From: STF1-138 sp035356975
GTDB lineage: Bacteria; Patescibacteriota; Patescibacteriia; UBA1558; S5-K13
Length of the DNA stretch: 12,298 nt
NCBI GenBank assembly: GCA_035356975.1
Contig: DAORGW010000025.1
Location: 1 to 12,298, forward strand
Reading direction: 5' to 3'
Shown here: piece by piece, positions 1-6,849 of the stretch
How the letters are laid out: every line of letters starts with the position of its first letter
Position numbering within the stretch: position 1 is the stretch's first letter
Position numbers and translations under genes: made by a program
The notes under the pieces: generated by a model
Told to the model about the DNA's origin: nothing
The model's database searches: none
What the model saw: only the letters and a program-made list of their open reading frames with translations

Positions 1-1
1 T

Positions 2-64
2 TTTATTGATAACTTAAAAAATTATATCAAAAATACTGATATTGTCAAATATGTATTTGAGTGA
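2..64 (+). CDS. Probable C-terminal end of an upstream gene (partial)
   Basis: A reading frame is open from the left edge to a TGA at 62-64 and encodes about 20 residues ending in VKYVFE. The residue mix is protein-like and the frame has no earlier stop, so it may be the tail of a gene that begins outside the window. It is too short to assign a family. The predicted promoter for the iron-sulfur genes would overlap its last codons, which is plausible in so compact a genome. A 20-codon open frame can also occur by chance. Confidence 0.35.
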   Translation, partial: FIDNLKNYIKNTDIVKYVFE

Positions 65-70
65 TAATAT
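42..70 (+). promoter_or_regulatory. Predicted sigma-70-type promoter for the iron-sulfur/dcw gene run
   Basis: TTGTCA (42-47) is followed by 17 nt and TAATAT (65-70). A TG at 62-63, one base before the -10 hexamer, gives an extended -10 motif. Transcription would begin near 77, leaving a leader of about 27 nt before the ATG at 104. No Shine-Dalgarno sequence is visible in that leader. The spacing and the TTGTCA hexamer match the promoter predicted for hpf at 10024. Confidence 0.5.
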
Positions 71-103
71 ATATAAAGAATTTATAATTAAATACATTTA
101 TAT

Positions 104-514
104 ATGTTATATTCAAAAAAGGTTTTGGATCATTTTAAAAATCCAAGAAATCAGGGTAAAATGTTGAATCCAGATGCCATTTCTCAGGTCGGAAATCCTG
201 TTTGTGGAGATATCATGAAAATATATCTTAAGATAGATAAAAAGAGTAATAAAATTGAGGATATTAGGTTTGAAACATTGGGTTGTGGAGCGGCTATTGC
301 CTGCTCATCTGTTGTAACAGAATCAGCAAAAGGAAAAACATTAACAAATGCTTTGAAACTTGATAAAAATACAATTTTAAAAAAATTGGGCGGATTGCCA
401 GCTCAAAAAGTTCATTGCTCTATGTTATCCATAGAAGCATTACACGAAGCAATTAACGATTATTTAAAAAAAACAAATGCAGAAAAAAATAGAAAAAGTA
501 ATAGAAAAAATTAA
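104..514 (+). CDS. iscU: IscU/NifU-type iron-sulfur cluster assembly scaffold
   Basis: Scaffold on which Fe-S clusters are built from sulfur delivered by a cysteine desulfurase, then passed to target proteins in the cytoplasm. At 136 aa it matches the single-domain IscU family (about 125-150 aa). The family opening is clear (YSKKVLDHFKNPRNQGKM). The ligand set is complete: Cys34 in GNPVCGD with Asp36, Cys60 in GCGAAIACSS, and His103-Cys104 in KVHCS. The start at 104 gives exactly the usual N-terminus, so no other start is needed. The last 38 nt overlap the Nfu-domain gene in another frame, and the C-terminal tail is Lys/Asn-rich and adds nothing to the fold. The desulfurase lies two genes downstream, as in isc/nif operons. 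Whether it belongs to the IscU or the NifU N-domain lineage cannot be decided by eye. Confidence 0.95.
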   Translation: MLYSKKVLDHFKNPRNQGKMLNPDAISQVGNPVCGDIMKIYLKIDKKSNKIEDIRFETLGCGAAIACSSVVTESAKGKTLTNALKLDKNTILKKLGGLPAQKVHCSMLSIEALHEAINDYLKKTNAEKNRKSNRKN

Positions 515-698
515 AAATGTTTTGATTATGGATGGTGGAGATATTGAGGTTATTGATTTTGATAAAAATAAAAATATTATAAAAATAAAACTTTTGGGTG
601 TTTGTCAGCATTGTCCAATGGCTGAGATGACAATCACAGGTTTTATTCAAGAAGAGCTTAGGCAGGTTTTACCAAAAGTAAAAGTAGAAAGAGTTTAA
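477..698 (+). CDS. nfu: Nfu/NifU C-terminal-domain Fe-S carrier protein
   Basis: A 73-aa protein consisting only of the NifU C-terminal (Nfu) domain, which binds an Fe-S cluster through a CxxC motif and is thought to carry it to apoproteins. Visible family marks are an N-terminal helix, MDGGDIEVIDFD (residues 18-29), LLGVCQHCPMAEMTITG with Cys43 and Cys46, and a C-terminal helix ending in a short Val-rich strand. The ATG at 477 lies 38 nt inside iscU. It is preferred because the next ATG (528) would remove the first helix, which belongs to the domain. In classical NifU this domain is fused behind the IscU domain. Here the two are separate, overlapping, and probably translationally coupled. 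The gene ends 1 nt before the desulfurase start. Confidence 0.9.
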   Translation: MQKKIEKVIEKIKNVLIMDGGDIEVIDFDKNKNIIKIKLLGVCQHCPMAEMTITGFIQEELRQVLPKVKVERV

Positions 699-699
699 T

Positions 700-1863
700 A
701 TGAAAAGAATTTATTTTGATAATGCAGCTACAACAAAAATTGATGAAAGCGTCATGAAAGAAATGATGCCTTATTTTAATTTAGAATTTGGAAATGCATC
801 TTCTATTCATGAATTCGGTCAAAAAGCAGAGGCCGGGGTTTTAAATGCAAAATATGCTATTTCTAAATTTTTAAATTGTAAGCCAGCTGAAATAATTTTT
901 ACATCGGGGGCTACAGAAAGTAACAATACAATACTCCAGGGAGTTTTTTCTGATTTTAAAGGACATTTAATCACTACAATGTTTGAGCATCCTTGTGTTT
1001 TAGAAACAGCAAAATATCTTTTAAGACGAGGAGTTGATGTGACATTTATAGCACCAGAAAAAAATGGAATAATTGATCCACAAAAGATTTTTAAAGCAGT
1101 AAAGGAAGACACAAGATTAGTTTCTGTAATGTATGCTAATAATGAAGTTGGAACTGTTTCAAACATCGCACATATTGGTAAAAAAATAGATGAATTAAAT
1201 CAGAAAAGAATTAATAAAATTTTATTTCACACAGATGCAGTGCAAGCTTGTTATTTTAGAGACATGGATGTTAAAAAAATGAGAGCTGATTTTGTATCAA
1301 TTTCTTCACATAAAATTTATGGACCAAAGGGAATTGGTGCATTTTTTATGCGTGAACACACAAAATTATCTCCACTTATGCATGGAGGACATCAGGAATA
1401 TGGAATAAGACCAGGAACATATAATGTTCCCGCGATCATTGGATTTGGAAAAGCAATTCAATTAATTTCCAGCAAAGATCATAAAAAAACGATAGAAAAA
1501 ATGAAAAAAATTAGAGATTTCATAATAAAAGAATCATTAAAAATACAAGGAGTATTTTTAAACGGAGACAATGAACAAAGATTAGAAAATAATATCAATT
1601 TATTATTTAATAATATTGAAGGAGAAAGTCTATTATTAAAATTAGATTTAGAGGGAATTGCTTGTTCTACTGGTTCAGCTTGCGCTTCTGGATCACTTAG
1701 TGCTTCTCATGTTTTGCTTTCAATGGGAATAAAACCAGAAAATGCTCACGGATCTCTTAGAATTAGTTTAGGTAAATACAATACGATGGAAGAGGCAAAA
1801 AGATTTATAATTATTTTAAAAAAGTCAGTAAAGCAATTGAGAGAATTTTCACCATTTAAATAA
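700..1863 (+). CDS. iscS: Cysteine desulfurase (IscS/NifS family)
   Basis: PLP-dependent enzyme that removes sulfur from L-cysteine, yielding alanine and an enzyme-bound persulfide for Fe-S assembly. At 387 aa it is of normal length. The N-terminus is the family's YFDNAATT. The cofactor region has GATESNN, ANNEVGT and HTDAVQA, and SSHKIYGPKGIG places the Schiff-base lysine at Lys205, next to His204. The catalytic loop CSTGSACASG puts the persulfide cysteine at Cys328. Both positions agree closely with E. coli IscS (Lys206, Cys328). It follows the Nfu gene by 1 nt and forms a minimal desulfurase-scaffold-carrier set. No regulator (IscR), HscA/HscB or ferredoxin is present here. iscS or nifS is equally fair as a name. 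Confidence 0.96.
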   Translation: MKRIYFDNAATTKIDESVMKEMMPYFNLEFGNASSIHEFGQKAEAGVLNAKYAISKFLNCKPAEIIFTSGATESNNTILQGVFSDFKGHLITTMFEHPCVLETAKYLLRRGVDVTFIAPEKNGIIDPQKIFKAVKEDTRLVSVMYANNEVGTVSNIAHIGKKIDELNQKRINKILFHTDAVQACYFRDMDVKKMRADFVSISSHKIYGPKGIGAFFMREHTKLSPLMHGGHQEYGIRPGTYNVPAIIGFGKAIQLISSKDHKKTIEKMKKIRDFIIKESLKIQGVFLNGDNEQRLENNINLLFNNIEGESLLLKLDLEGIACSTGSACASGSLSASHVLLSMGIKPENAHGSLRISLGKYNTMEEAKRFIIILKKSVKQLREFSPFK

Positions 1864-1866
1864 ATT

Positions 1867-2226
1867 ATGTTTCATAAAGTAAAAATTTTTTTTAGAAAAA
1901 CCTGGATAATGATTCCTACGATTTTTTCACTTTTAATAAATATATCAATTTGGTTTATTATTTATAGGATTATAGATTTCACAAGATCAATGCATGTATT
2001 ACATTATAATTTTTATTTTGGCATAGATTATTTAAATGATACGAAATATATATTATTTGCCCCAATACTTGGACTATTATTAATATTATTAAATTTTATT
2101 TTAGGATATTTTTATAATTTAAAAAAAGAATCTGTTGTTTTGCCATATATATTGTCTTCATCTGGTACTTTTTTAAATATACTAATGTTAATCTATTTAC
2201 TAAAAATAATTTCAATAGAATATTAA
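1867..2226 (+). CDS. Small three-pass membrane protein with HYNFYFGID motif, function unknown
   Basis: A 119-aa hydrophobic protein starting 3 nt after the desulfurase and ending 1 nt before mraY, so almost certainly co-transcribed with both. Predicted membrane segments are at about residues 14-36, 61-84 and 91-115, with a basic N-terminus (KVKIFFRK). The loop between segments 1 and 2 carries HYNFYFGID (46-54), followed by a short polar stretch before segment 2. From memory, small membrane proteins with an HYNxYFGxD loop recur in Patescibacteria genomes as conserved hypotheticals. I know of no assigned function. Position before mraY suggests, but does not show, a role in envelope assembly. 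It has no signal peptide cleavage motif and no enzyme signature. Confidence 0.85.
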   Translation: MFHKVKIFFRKTWIMIPTIFSLLINISIWFIIYRIIDFTRSMHVLHYNFYFGIDYLNDTKYILFAPILGLLLILLNFILGYFYNLKKESVVLPYILSSSGTFLNILMLIYLLKIISIEY

Positions 2227-2227
2227 T

Positions 2228-3277
2228 ATGATAAATGTAATTATAGTAAAGATTTTTATTTTGACCACAATTTCTGCTGCCATTGCCTTTTTAATTACCC
2301 CGATTGTTAGTTATTTTTTATATAAATATAAATTAGGAAAGCAAATAAGATCCGAGGATTGTGCTCCTGTTTTTTTTAGTTTGCACAAATGTAAAGAAGG
2401 AACTCCTACTATGGGAGGTATTATAATTTGGATAACGGTTATTTTGGTTATGGGAATTTTTTATATTTTATCTTTGCTTTTCCCAGATGCAAAAATTGCT
2501 ATTTTAAATTTTTTTTCAAGATCTCAAACCCTTTTACCGCTCGGAGCTTTGATAGCCTCAGCTTTTGTTGGTTTGATTGATGATTACATGGGGGTTAGAA
2601 AAATTGGTTCAAGGGGTGGTGGACTCAGTGTTAAACAAAAACTTTTAATTTATATAACCATATCTCTTGTAGGCGCACTTTGGTTTTATTTTAAACTTGA
2701 TTGGGATGTCTTACACATTCCTTTTATAGGAAATTTTAATGTTGGATTATGGATTATTCCAATATTTATATTGGTTGTTACAGCGACTTCGTTTTCTGTA
2801 AATGAAACAGACGGTCTTGATGGTCTTGTGGGCGGTTTGCTCTTGGTTTGTTTTGCGGCGCTTGGTGTAATTTGTTTTTTGCAGGGAAAATTTGATTTAT
2901 GTTTTTTTTGTGCTGTTATAGTTGGGGCTTTGGCAAGTTTTCTTTGGTTTAATATACCACCAGCAAGATTTTTTATGGGAGATACTGGATCTATGAGTTT
3001 GGGCGTAACACTAGGAGTTATTGCAATGCTTACAAATACATTGCTTTATTTACCAGTTTTTGCATTTATATTTTTAATAGAATCATTATCGGTTATTATT
3101 CAGATTATTTATAAAAAAACACACAATGGAAAGAAATTATTTCTTTCAACTCCAATTCATCACCACCTAGAAGCAAAAGGCTGGCAAGAATCAAAAATTG
3201 TTATGCGTGCTTGGCTATTAAGTGGAATTTTATCAGTTGTAACGCTCATAATTTATTTATTTGATAAGGGAATTTAA
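2228..3277 (+). CDS. mraY: Phospho-N-acetylmuramoyl-pentapeptide transferase (MraY)
   Basis: Integral membrane enzyme that transfers phospho-MurNAc-pentapeptide from UDP to undecaprenyl phosphate, giving lipid I. At 349 aa it is close to the usual 320-360. Visible signatures are GTPTMGGI after the first membrane segment, LIDDYMGVRK with the Asp pair 118-119, NETDGLDGL (192-200, equivalent to the family's NLTDGLDGL), FFMGDTGS with Asp252, and PIHHHLEAKGW with the histidine triplet 311-313. About ten hydrophobic segments alternate with these cytoplasmic loops. In the family consensus the second motif has a Lys-containing sequence after the Asp pair, which is partly kept here. It starts 1 nt after the small membrane protein and lies upstream of murD, the usual dcw order. 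Confidence 0.96.
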   Translation: MINVIIVKIFILTTISAAIAFLITPIVSYFLYKYKLGKQIRSEDCAPVFFSLHKCKEGTPTMGGIIIWITVILVMGIFYILSLLFPDAKIAILNFFSRSQTLLPLGALIASAFVGLIDDYMGVRKIGSRGGGLSVKQKLLIYITISLVGALWFYFKLDWDVLHIPFIGNFNVGLWIIPIFILVVTATSFSVNETDGLDGLVGGLLLVCFAALGVICFLQGKFDLCFFCAVIVGALASFLWFNIPPARFFMGDTGSMSLGVTLGVIAMLTNTLLYLPVFAFIFLIESLSVIIQIIYKKTHNGKKLFLSTPIHHHLEAKGWQESKIVMRAWLLSGILSVVTLIIYLFDKGI

Positions 3278-3284
3278 TTAATTT

Positions 3285-3300
3285 TAAGTTTTAAAACTTA
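3285..3300. repeat. Perfect 16-bp palindrome just before the murD start
   Basis: TAAGTTTTAAAACTTA reads identically on both strands and ends 2 nt before the murD ATG at 3303, occupying the place where a ribosome binding site would lie. It sits in the 25-nt gap between mraY and murD, one of the few spacers in this run. It could be a repressor-type operator or a site affecting translation, but an AT-only core makes chance symmetry easy. As RNA it would have no unpaired loop and would form only a short hairpin. Confidence 0.4.
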
Positions 3301-3302
3301 TT

Positions 3303-4628
3303 ATGTTAGATTTTAAAGGAAAAAGAGTTTTGATAATGGGATTGGGAACCATTGGTAAGGGTTTAAAAGACGCTTTGTTTTTTTATGATAAGGGGGCTAT
3401 TGTCACTGTTACTGATTTAAAAACAGAGGAATTGCTAGAAGATTCAATTAATGAGTTAAAAAATAAAAATATTATTTTACATCTGGGGTCTCACATTGAA
3501 AGTGATTTTATTGAAAATGATATTATAGTAAGAAATCCAGCAATTCCAGAGGATTCTAAATTTTTGCAAATTGCAAAAGAGCACAATAAAAAAATTATAA
3601 TGGATGAATCATATGCAGTAACACTCACAGATGCAAAAGTAATTGGAATTACAGGAACAAGGGGAAAAACAACAACATCAACACTGATTTATGAAATTTT
3701 GAAATACGCAGGAAAAGACGTTTATTTATCTGGAAATATAAGAGGAACAGCAACTTTACCGCTTATTGAAAAATTAACAAAAAATTCTTATTTGGTTTTA
3801 GAATTATCATCTTGGCAATTAGAAGGTTTTAGAGATGAAAAGATTTCTCCAGAATATTCTGTAATAACAAATATTTATAGCGATCATTTAAATAGATATA
3901 AATCAATGGATGATTATGTCCTTGATAAAAAATATATTTATAAATTTCAAGATCAAAATGATTTTTTATTTATAAATAAAGATAGGCAAGATAAATATTT
4001 TAAAGAATTTGAAAAAGAAGCACCCGGAAAACTAATTTATTTTTCAAAAAATGATTGTGAAGATTATGATATAAATTTAATCGGTTATCATAATTTAGAA
4101 AATATTGCATGTGCAAAAAAAGTTGCACTAGAGCTTGGAATTCCAGAGGAAACTATAAGAAAGGCAATTTCAAATTTTAAAGGAGTCGAATTTAGATTAG
4201 AAAAAATAGCCGAAATAAGGGGAATCAGTTTTATAAATGATAGTGCTAGTACCTCTCCTGATGCCGGAATAATGGCCCTTAATTCTTTTGACAAAAAAGT
4301 TTTACTTATTTGTGGTGGGGCAACAAAAAATTTGCCACTTGATGATTTTGCTAAAAATATTTTGAAAAAAGCAAAAAAAGTTGCCCTATTAAAGGGCGAG
4401 GATTCATTAAAATTAAAAGAATTTTTAGATCAAGAAAATAAAAATTTAGTTTTAGGTATTTATAATGATTTTGAAAAAGCTATTTATGATTTATATAAAA
4501 TAGCTATTGAAAAAGATATAATTTTACTTTCTCCTGGTTGCGCAAGTTTTGGATTATTTATAAATGAGTTTGATAGGGGTAATCAATTTAATAAAATTGT
4601 AAATAAAATACAAAATGAGATTAAATAA
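3303..4628 (+). CDS. murD: UDP-N-acetylmuramoylalanine--D-glutamate ligase (MurD)
   Basis: Cytoplasmic ATP-dependent Mur ligase that adds D-glutamate to UDP-MurNAc-L-Ala. At 441 aa it is of family length. Domain 1 (UDP-substrate binding) starts with a Rossmann-like VLIMGLGTIGKG. The central ATPase has the P-loop GTRGKTTT (118-125, Lys122), where many MurDs have GTNGKT. Further marks are LELSSWQLEGF, a MurD hallmark, then TNIYSDHLNRYKSMDDYVLDK and NDSASTSPDA (312 onward). The C-terminal domain ends with LSPGCASFGLFINEFDRGNQF, close to the family's SPAxASFDxFxxFxxRG. The start at 3303 leaves a complete N-terminus but has no visible ribosome binding site, only the palindrome. The 3' end overlaps ftsW by 14 nt. 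Confidence 0.95.
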   Translation: MLDFKGKRVLIMGLGTIGKGLKDALFFYDKGAIVTVTDLKTEELLEDSINELKNKNIILHLGSHIESDFIENDIIVRNPAIPEDSKFLQIAKEHNKKIIMDESYAVTLTDAKVIGITGTRGKTTTSTLIYEILKYAGKDVYLSGNIRGTATLPLIEKLTKNSYLVLELSSWQLEGFRDEKISPEYSVITNIYSDHLNRYKSMDDYVLDKKYIYKFQDQNDFLFINKDRQDKYFKEFEKEAPGKLIYFSKNDCEDYDINLIGYHNLENIACAKKVALELGIPEETIRKAISNFKGVEFRLEKIAEIRGISFINDSASTSPDAGIMALNSFDKKVLLICGGATKNLPLDDFAKNILKKAKKVALLKGEDSLKLKEFLDQENKNLVLGIYNDFEKAIYDLYKIAIEKDIILLSPGCASFGLFINEFDRGNQFNKIVNKIQNEIK

Positions 4629-5775
4629 AGAAAATAAAATCAAATCATTTTTTAGGTCAATTTTACAAAAAGATAAATCAAAACATGGTCCCGATTACAA
4701 AATTATTGTAATTACATGGCTTTTGGTTTTATTTGGTGTGATTGTTCTTTTGTCTTCCAGTCCTGTTTTGTCATATAAAAAATATGAAAATATATACTAT
4801 GTTTTTTGGCACCAAATTTTATTGGGAGTTTTACCGGGTATTCTTTGTTTTTATGTTTTGTCAAAAATAGATTTTAATGTTTGGAGAAAATATTCCCTAT
4901 TAATGCTTGTTATATCAATAATTCTTTTAACTTTGGTTTTTATCCCTGGACTTGGAACTGATTATGGAAAAGACGCGAGAAGCTGGATTAATATATTTGG
5001 AATATCAGTTCAGCCATCAGAAATTGTAAAATTAACTCTTTTGATCTATATTGCAAGCTGGATAGAGTCTAGAGGTCAAAGAGTGAAGGATTTTTATCAG
5101 GGCTTCGTTCCATTCTTGTTTTTATTGATAATTATTGCAATTTTAATGTTATTGCAGCCAGATTTAGGAACCCTATTTATAATATTTATAATTGCATTTA
5201 CTGGATTTTTTGTGGGTGGGGGTAATATAAAACACATAATATCTTTGCTTATTATAGCTTTTGTTTCCGGTTTTATTGCAATAAAAACTGCCCCATATAG
5301 ATTAGCAAGATTAACAGTATTTTTAAATCCAAACTCAGATACAAGCGGTATTGGTTATCATTTAAATCAAGCGCTTATTGCAATTGGTTCTGGGGGAATT
5401 TTTGGTGTGGGGCTCGGACAGTCTAGGCAAAAATATGGATATATTCCAGAAGTTGCCGGGGATTCAATTTTTGCAATAATGGGTGAGGAGTTGGGTTTTT
5501 TAATTTGTTTTTTATATATTCTGGCAATATTTCTTTTAATGTCTTACGGGTTTAAAGTTGCTAGTAGAACAAAAAGTATTTATGGAAAAGTTTTATCAGT
5601 TGGAATTATTTCATGGATTGGGTTTCAAAGTTTAATAAATATTTGTTCAATGATAGGCCTTATGCCAATGACAGGAGTTCCGCTTCCTTTTGTAAGTTAT
5701 GGTGGAACTGCTATGATAATGAATTTGTCAGCAATGGGAATACTTGTTAATATATCAAAGCATACGGTGCGTTAA
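4615..5775 (+). CDS. ftsW: SEDS-family peptidoglycan glycosyltransferase, FtsW type
   Basis: Polytopic membrane protein of the SEDS family (FtsW/RodA/SpoVE), which polymerises lipid II into glycan chains with a partner class B penicillin-binding protein. It has 386 aa with about ten membrane segments after a basic cytoplasmic N-terminus. The family landmarks are SWINIFGISVQPSEIVKL, LQPDLGT, the large extracellular loop with NPNSDTSGIGYHLNQALIAI, GQSRQKYGYIPEVAGDSIFA leading into MGEELGF, and PLPFVSYGGTAM near the C-terminus. FtsW is favoured over RodA because it sits between murD and murG in a dcw cluster. Sequence alone would not settle this. The common HTDFIF motif appears as AGDSIF here. 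The start overlaps murD, implying coupled translation. Confidence 0.93.
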   Translation: MRLNKENKIKSFFRSILQKDKSKHGPDYKIIVITWLLVLFGVIVLLSSSPVLSYKKYENIYYVFWHQILLGVLPGILCFYVLSKIDFNVWRKYSLLMLVISIILLTLVFIPGLGTDYGKDARSWINIFGISVQPSEIVKLTLLIYIASWIESRGQRVKDFYQGFVPFLFLLIIIAILMLLQPDLGTLFIIFIIAFTGFFVGGGNIKHIISLLIIAFVSGFIAIKTAPYRLARLTVFLNPNSDTSGIGYHLNQALIAIGSGGIFGVGLGQSRQKYGYIPEVAGDSIFAIMGEELGFLICFLYILAIFLLMSYGFKVASRTKSIYGKVLSVGIISWIGFQSLINICSMIGLMPMTGVPLPFVSYGGTAMIMNLSAMGILVNISKHTVR

Positions 5776-5811
5776 ATTTTGAATTTCAAATATATAATAA
5801 TATAAAATAAA

Positions 5812-6849
5812 ATGAAATTAATGTTTACTGGCGGAGGAACACTCGGGCCAGTTAATCCACTACTAGCAATAATAGAGGAAATTAAAAAGAATCATGGGGA
5901 TGATGAAATTTTTTGGATTTCAACAAAAAATGGAATTGAAAATAATTATTTAAATTCTTATGGAATAAAAACACATCAAATAAGCGCAGCAAAGCTTCGC
6001 AGATATTTATCAATTTATAATGTTTTAGATGTTTTTATTTTTATAAAAAGTTTATTTGAAAGTTATAAAATCATAAAAAAAATTAATCCGGATATAATAA
6101 TAAGTGCCGGTGCTTATGTAAGTGTTCCAGTTGTAATAATGGGCAAATTATTAAAGAAAAAAATATTAATTCACCAGCAAGATGTTTGGATTGGGCTTGC
6201 AAATAGAATTATGAAATTTTTTTCTGATATTATTACTGTTACATTTGAATCACAATTAAAATATTTTGGCAATCGAGCAATATTAACAGGCAATCCATCA
6301 AGATTTAAAATTAATGATATAGATAATTTATCTAAAGATTTGATTCTAGAAAAATATAACTTTAATAAAAAACCAATACTTTTAATTTTGGGTGGATCTA
6401 GTGGGGCGATGAATCTAAACAATGAAATTTACAATTCTTTAGATAGGTTATTGCAAAAATTTCAAGTTATTCACTCAACTGGTGAAAATAAAAATCACAA
6501 AATAGAAAAGAAGGATTATTATCAATATGAATTTTTAGATAAAGAATTGTTGGATTTTATGTTTGTTGCAGATATTGTAGTTTCTCGAGCGGGTATGGCG
6601 ACACTAACTGAATTGTCATTATTAAAAAAAACCTTAATAATAGTGCCTCTTCCTGGGCATCAAGAGGAAAACGCAAAATATTTTGAAAAATATGGTGCTG
6701 TGGATAACTCTGATTTAAAAAACTTGACAGAGAAAATTTTTTTACTCCATGAAAATGAAAATAAAAAATTATCACTTCAGAAAAATATAAATAAAATTAT
6801 GCCACATGATTCAGTAGAAAAAATAATTGCACACATTTATGGATCTTGA
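5812..6849 (+). CDS. murG: UDP-GlcNAc:lipid I N-acetylglucosaminyltransferase (MurG)
   Basis: Peripheral membrane glycosyltransferase (GT28) that adds GlcNAc to lipid I to form lipid II. It has 345 aa, within the family range. The C-terminal, UDP-GlcNAc-binding half is well kept: LILGGSSGAMNLN, HSTGE, ADIVVSRAGMATLTELS and PLPGHQEENAKYFEKYGAV (His283, Gln284, Glu285-286, Asn287). The N-terminal glycine loop is unusual: GGGTLGPVNPLLAI (7-20) instead of the family's GGTGGHxxPALA, so the conserved His is missing. The 36-nt gap after ftsW is AT-rich, contains TATAAA near 5801 and has no ribosome binding site. A weak internal promoter or leaderless transcript is possible but not shown. The gene ends in TGA, overlapping murC by 11 nt. 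Confidence 0.93.
   Translation: MKLMFTGGGTLGPVNPLLAIIEEIKKNHGDDEIFWISTKNGIENNYLNSYGIKTHQISAAKLRRYLSIYNVLDVFIFIKSLFESYKIIKKINPDIIISAGAYVSVPVVIMGKLLKKKILIHQQDVWIGLANRIMKFFSDIITVTFESQLKYFGNRAILTGNPSRFKINDIDNLSKDLILEKYNFNKKPILLILGGSSGAMNLNNEIYNSLDRLLQKFQVIHSTGENKNHKIEKKDYYQYEFLDKELLDFMFVADIVVSRAGMATLTELSLLKKTLIIVPLPGHQEENAKYFEKYGAVDNSDLKNLTEKIFLLHENENKKLSLQKNINKIMPHDSVEKIIAHIYGS

Noticed and set aside
453..650. Antisense 65-aa frame opposite iscU/nfu
   Set aside because: Phe/Asn/Ile-rich complement of A-rich coding DNA. The + strand frames carry full IscU and Nfu motifs, so this is a shadow.
5778..5790. Small hairpin TTTGA-ATT-TCAAA after ftsW as a terminator
   Set aside because: Five weak pairs with no T-tract after it (TATATAATAATA). 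It is unlikely to stop transcription between ftsW and murG.
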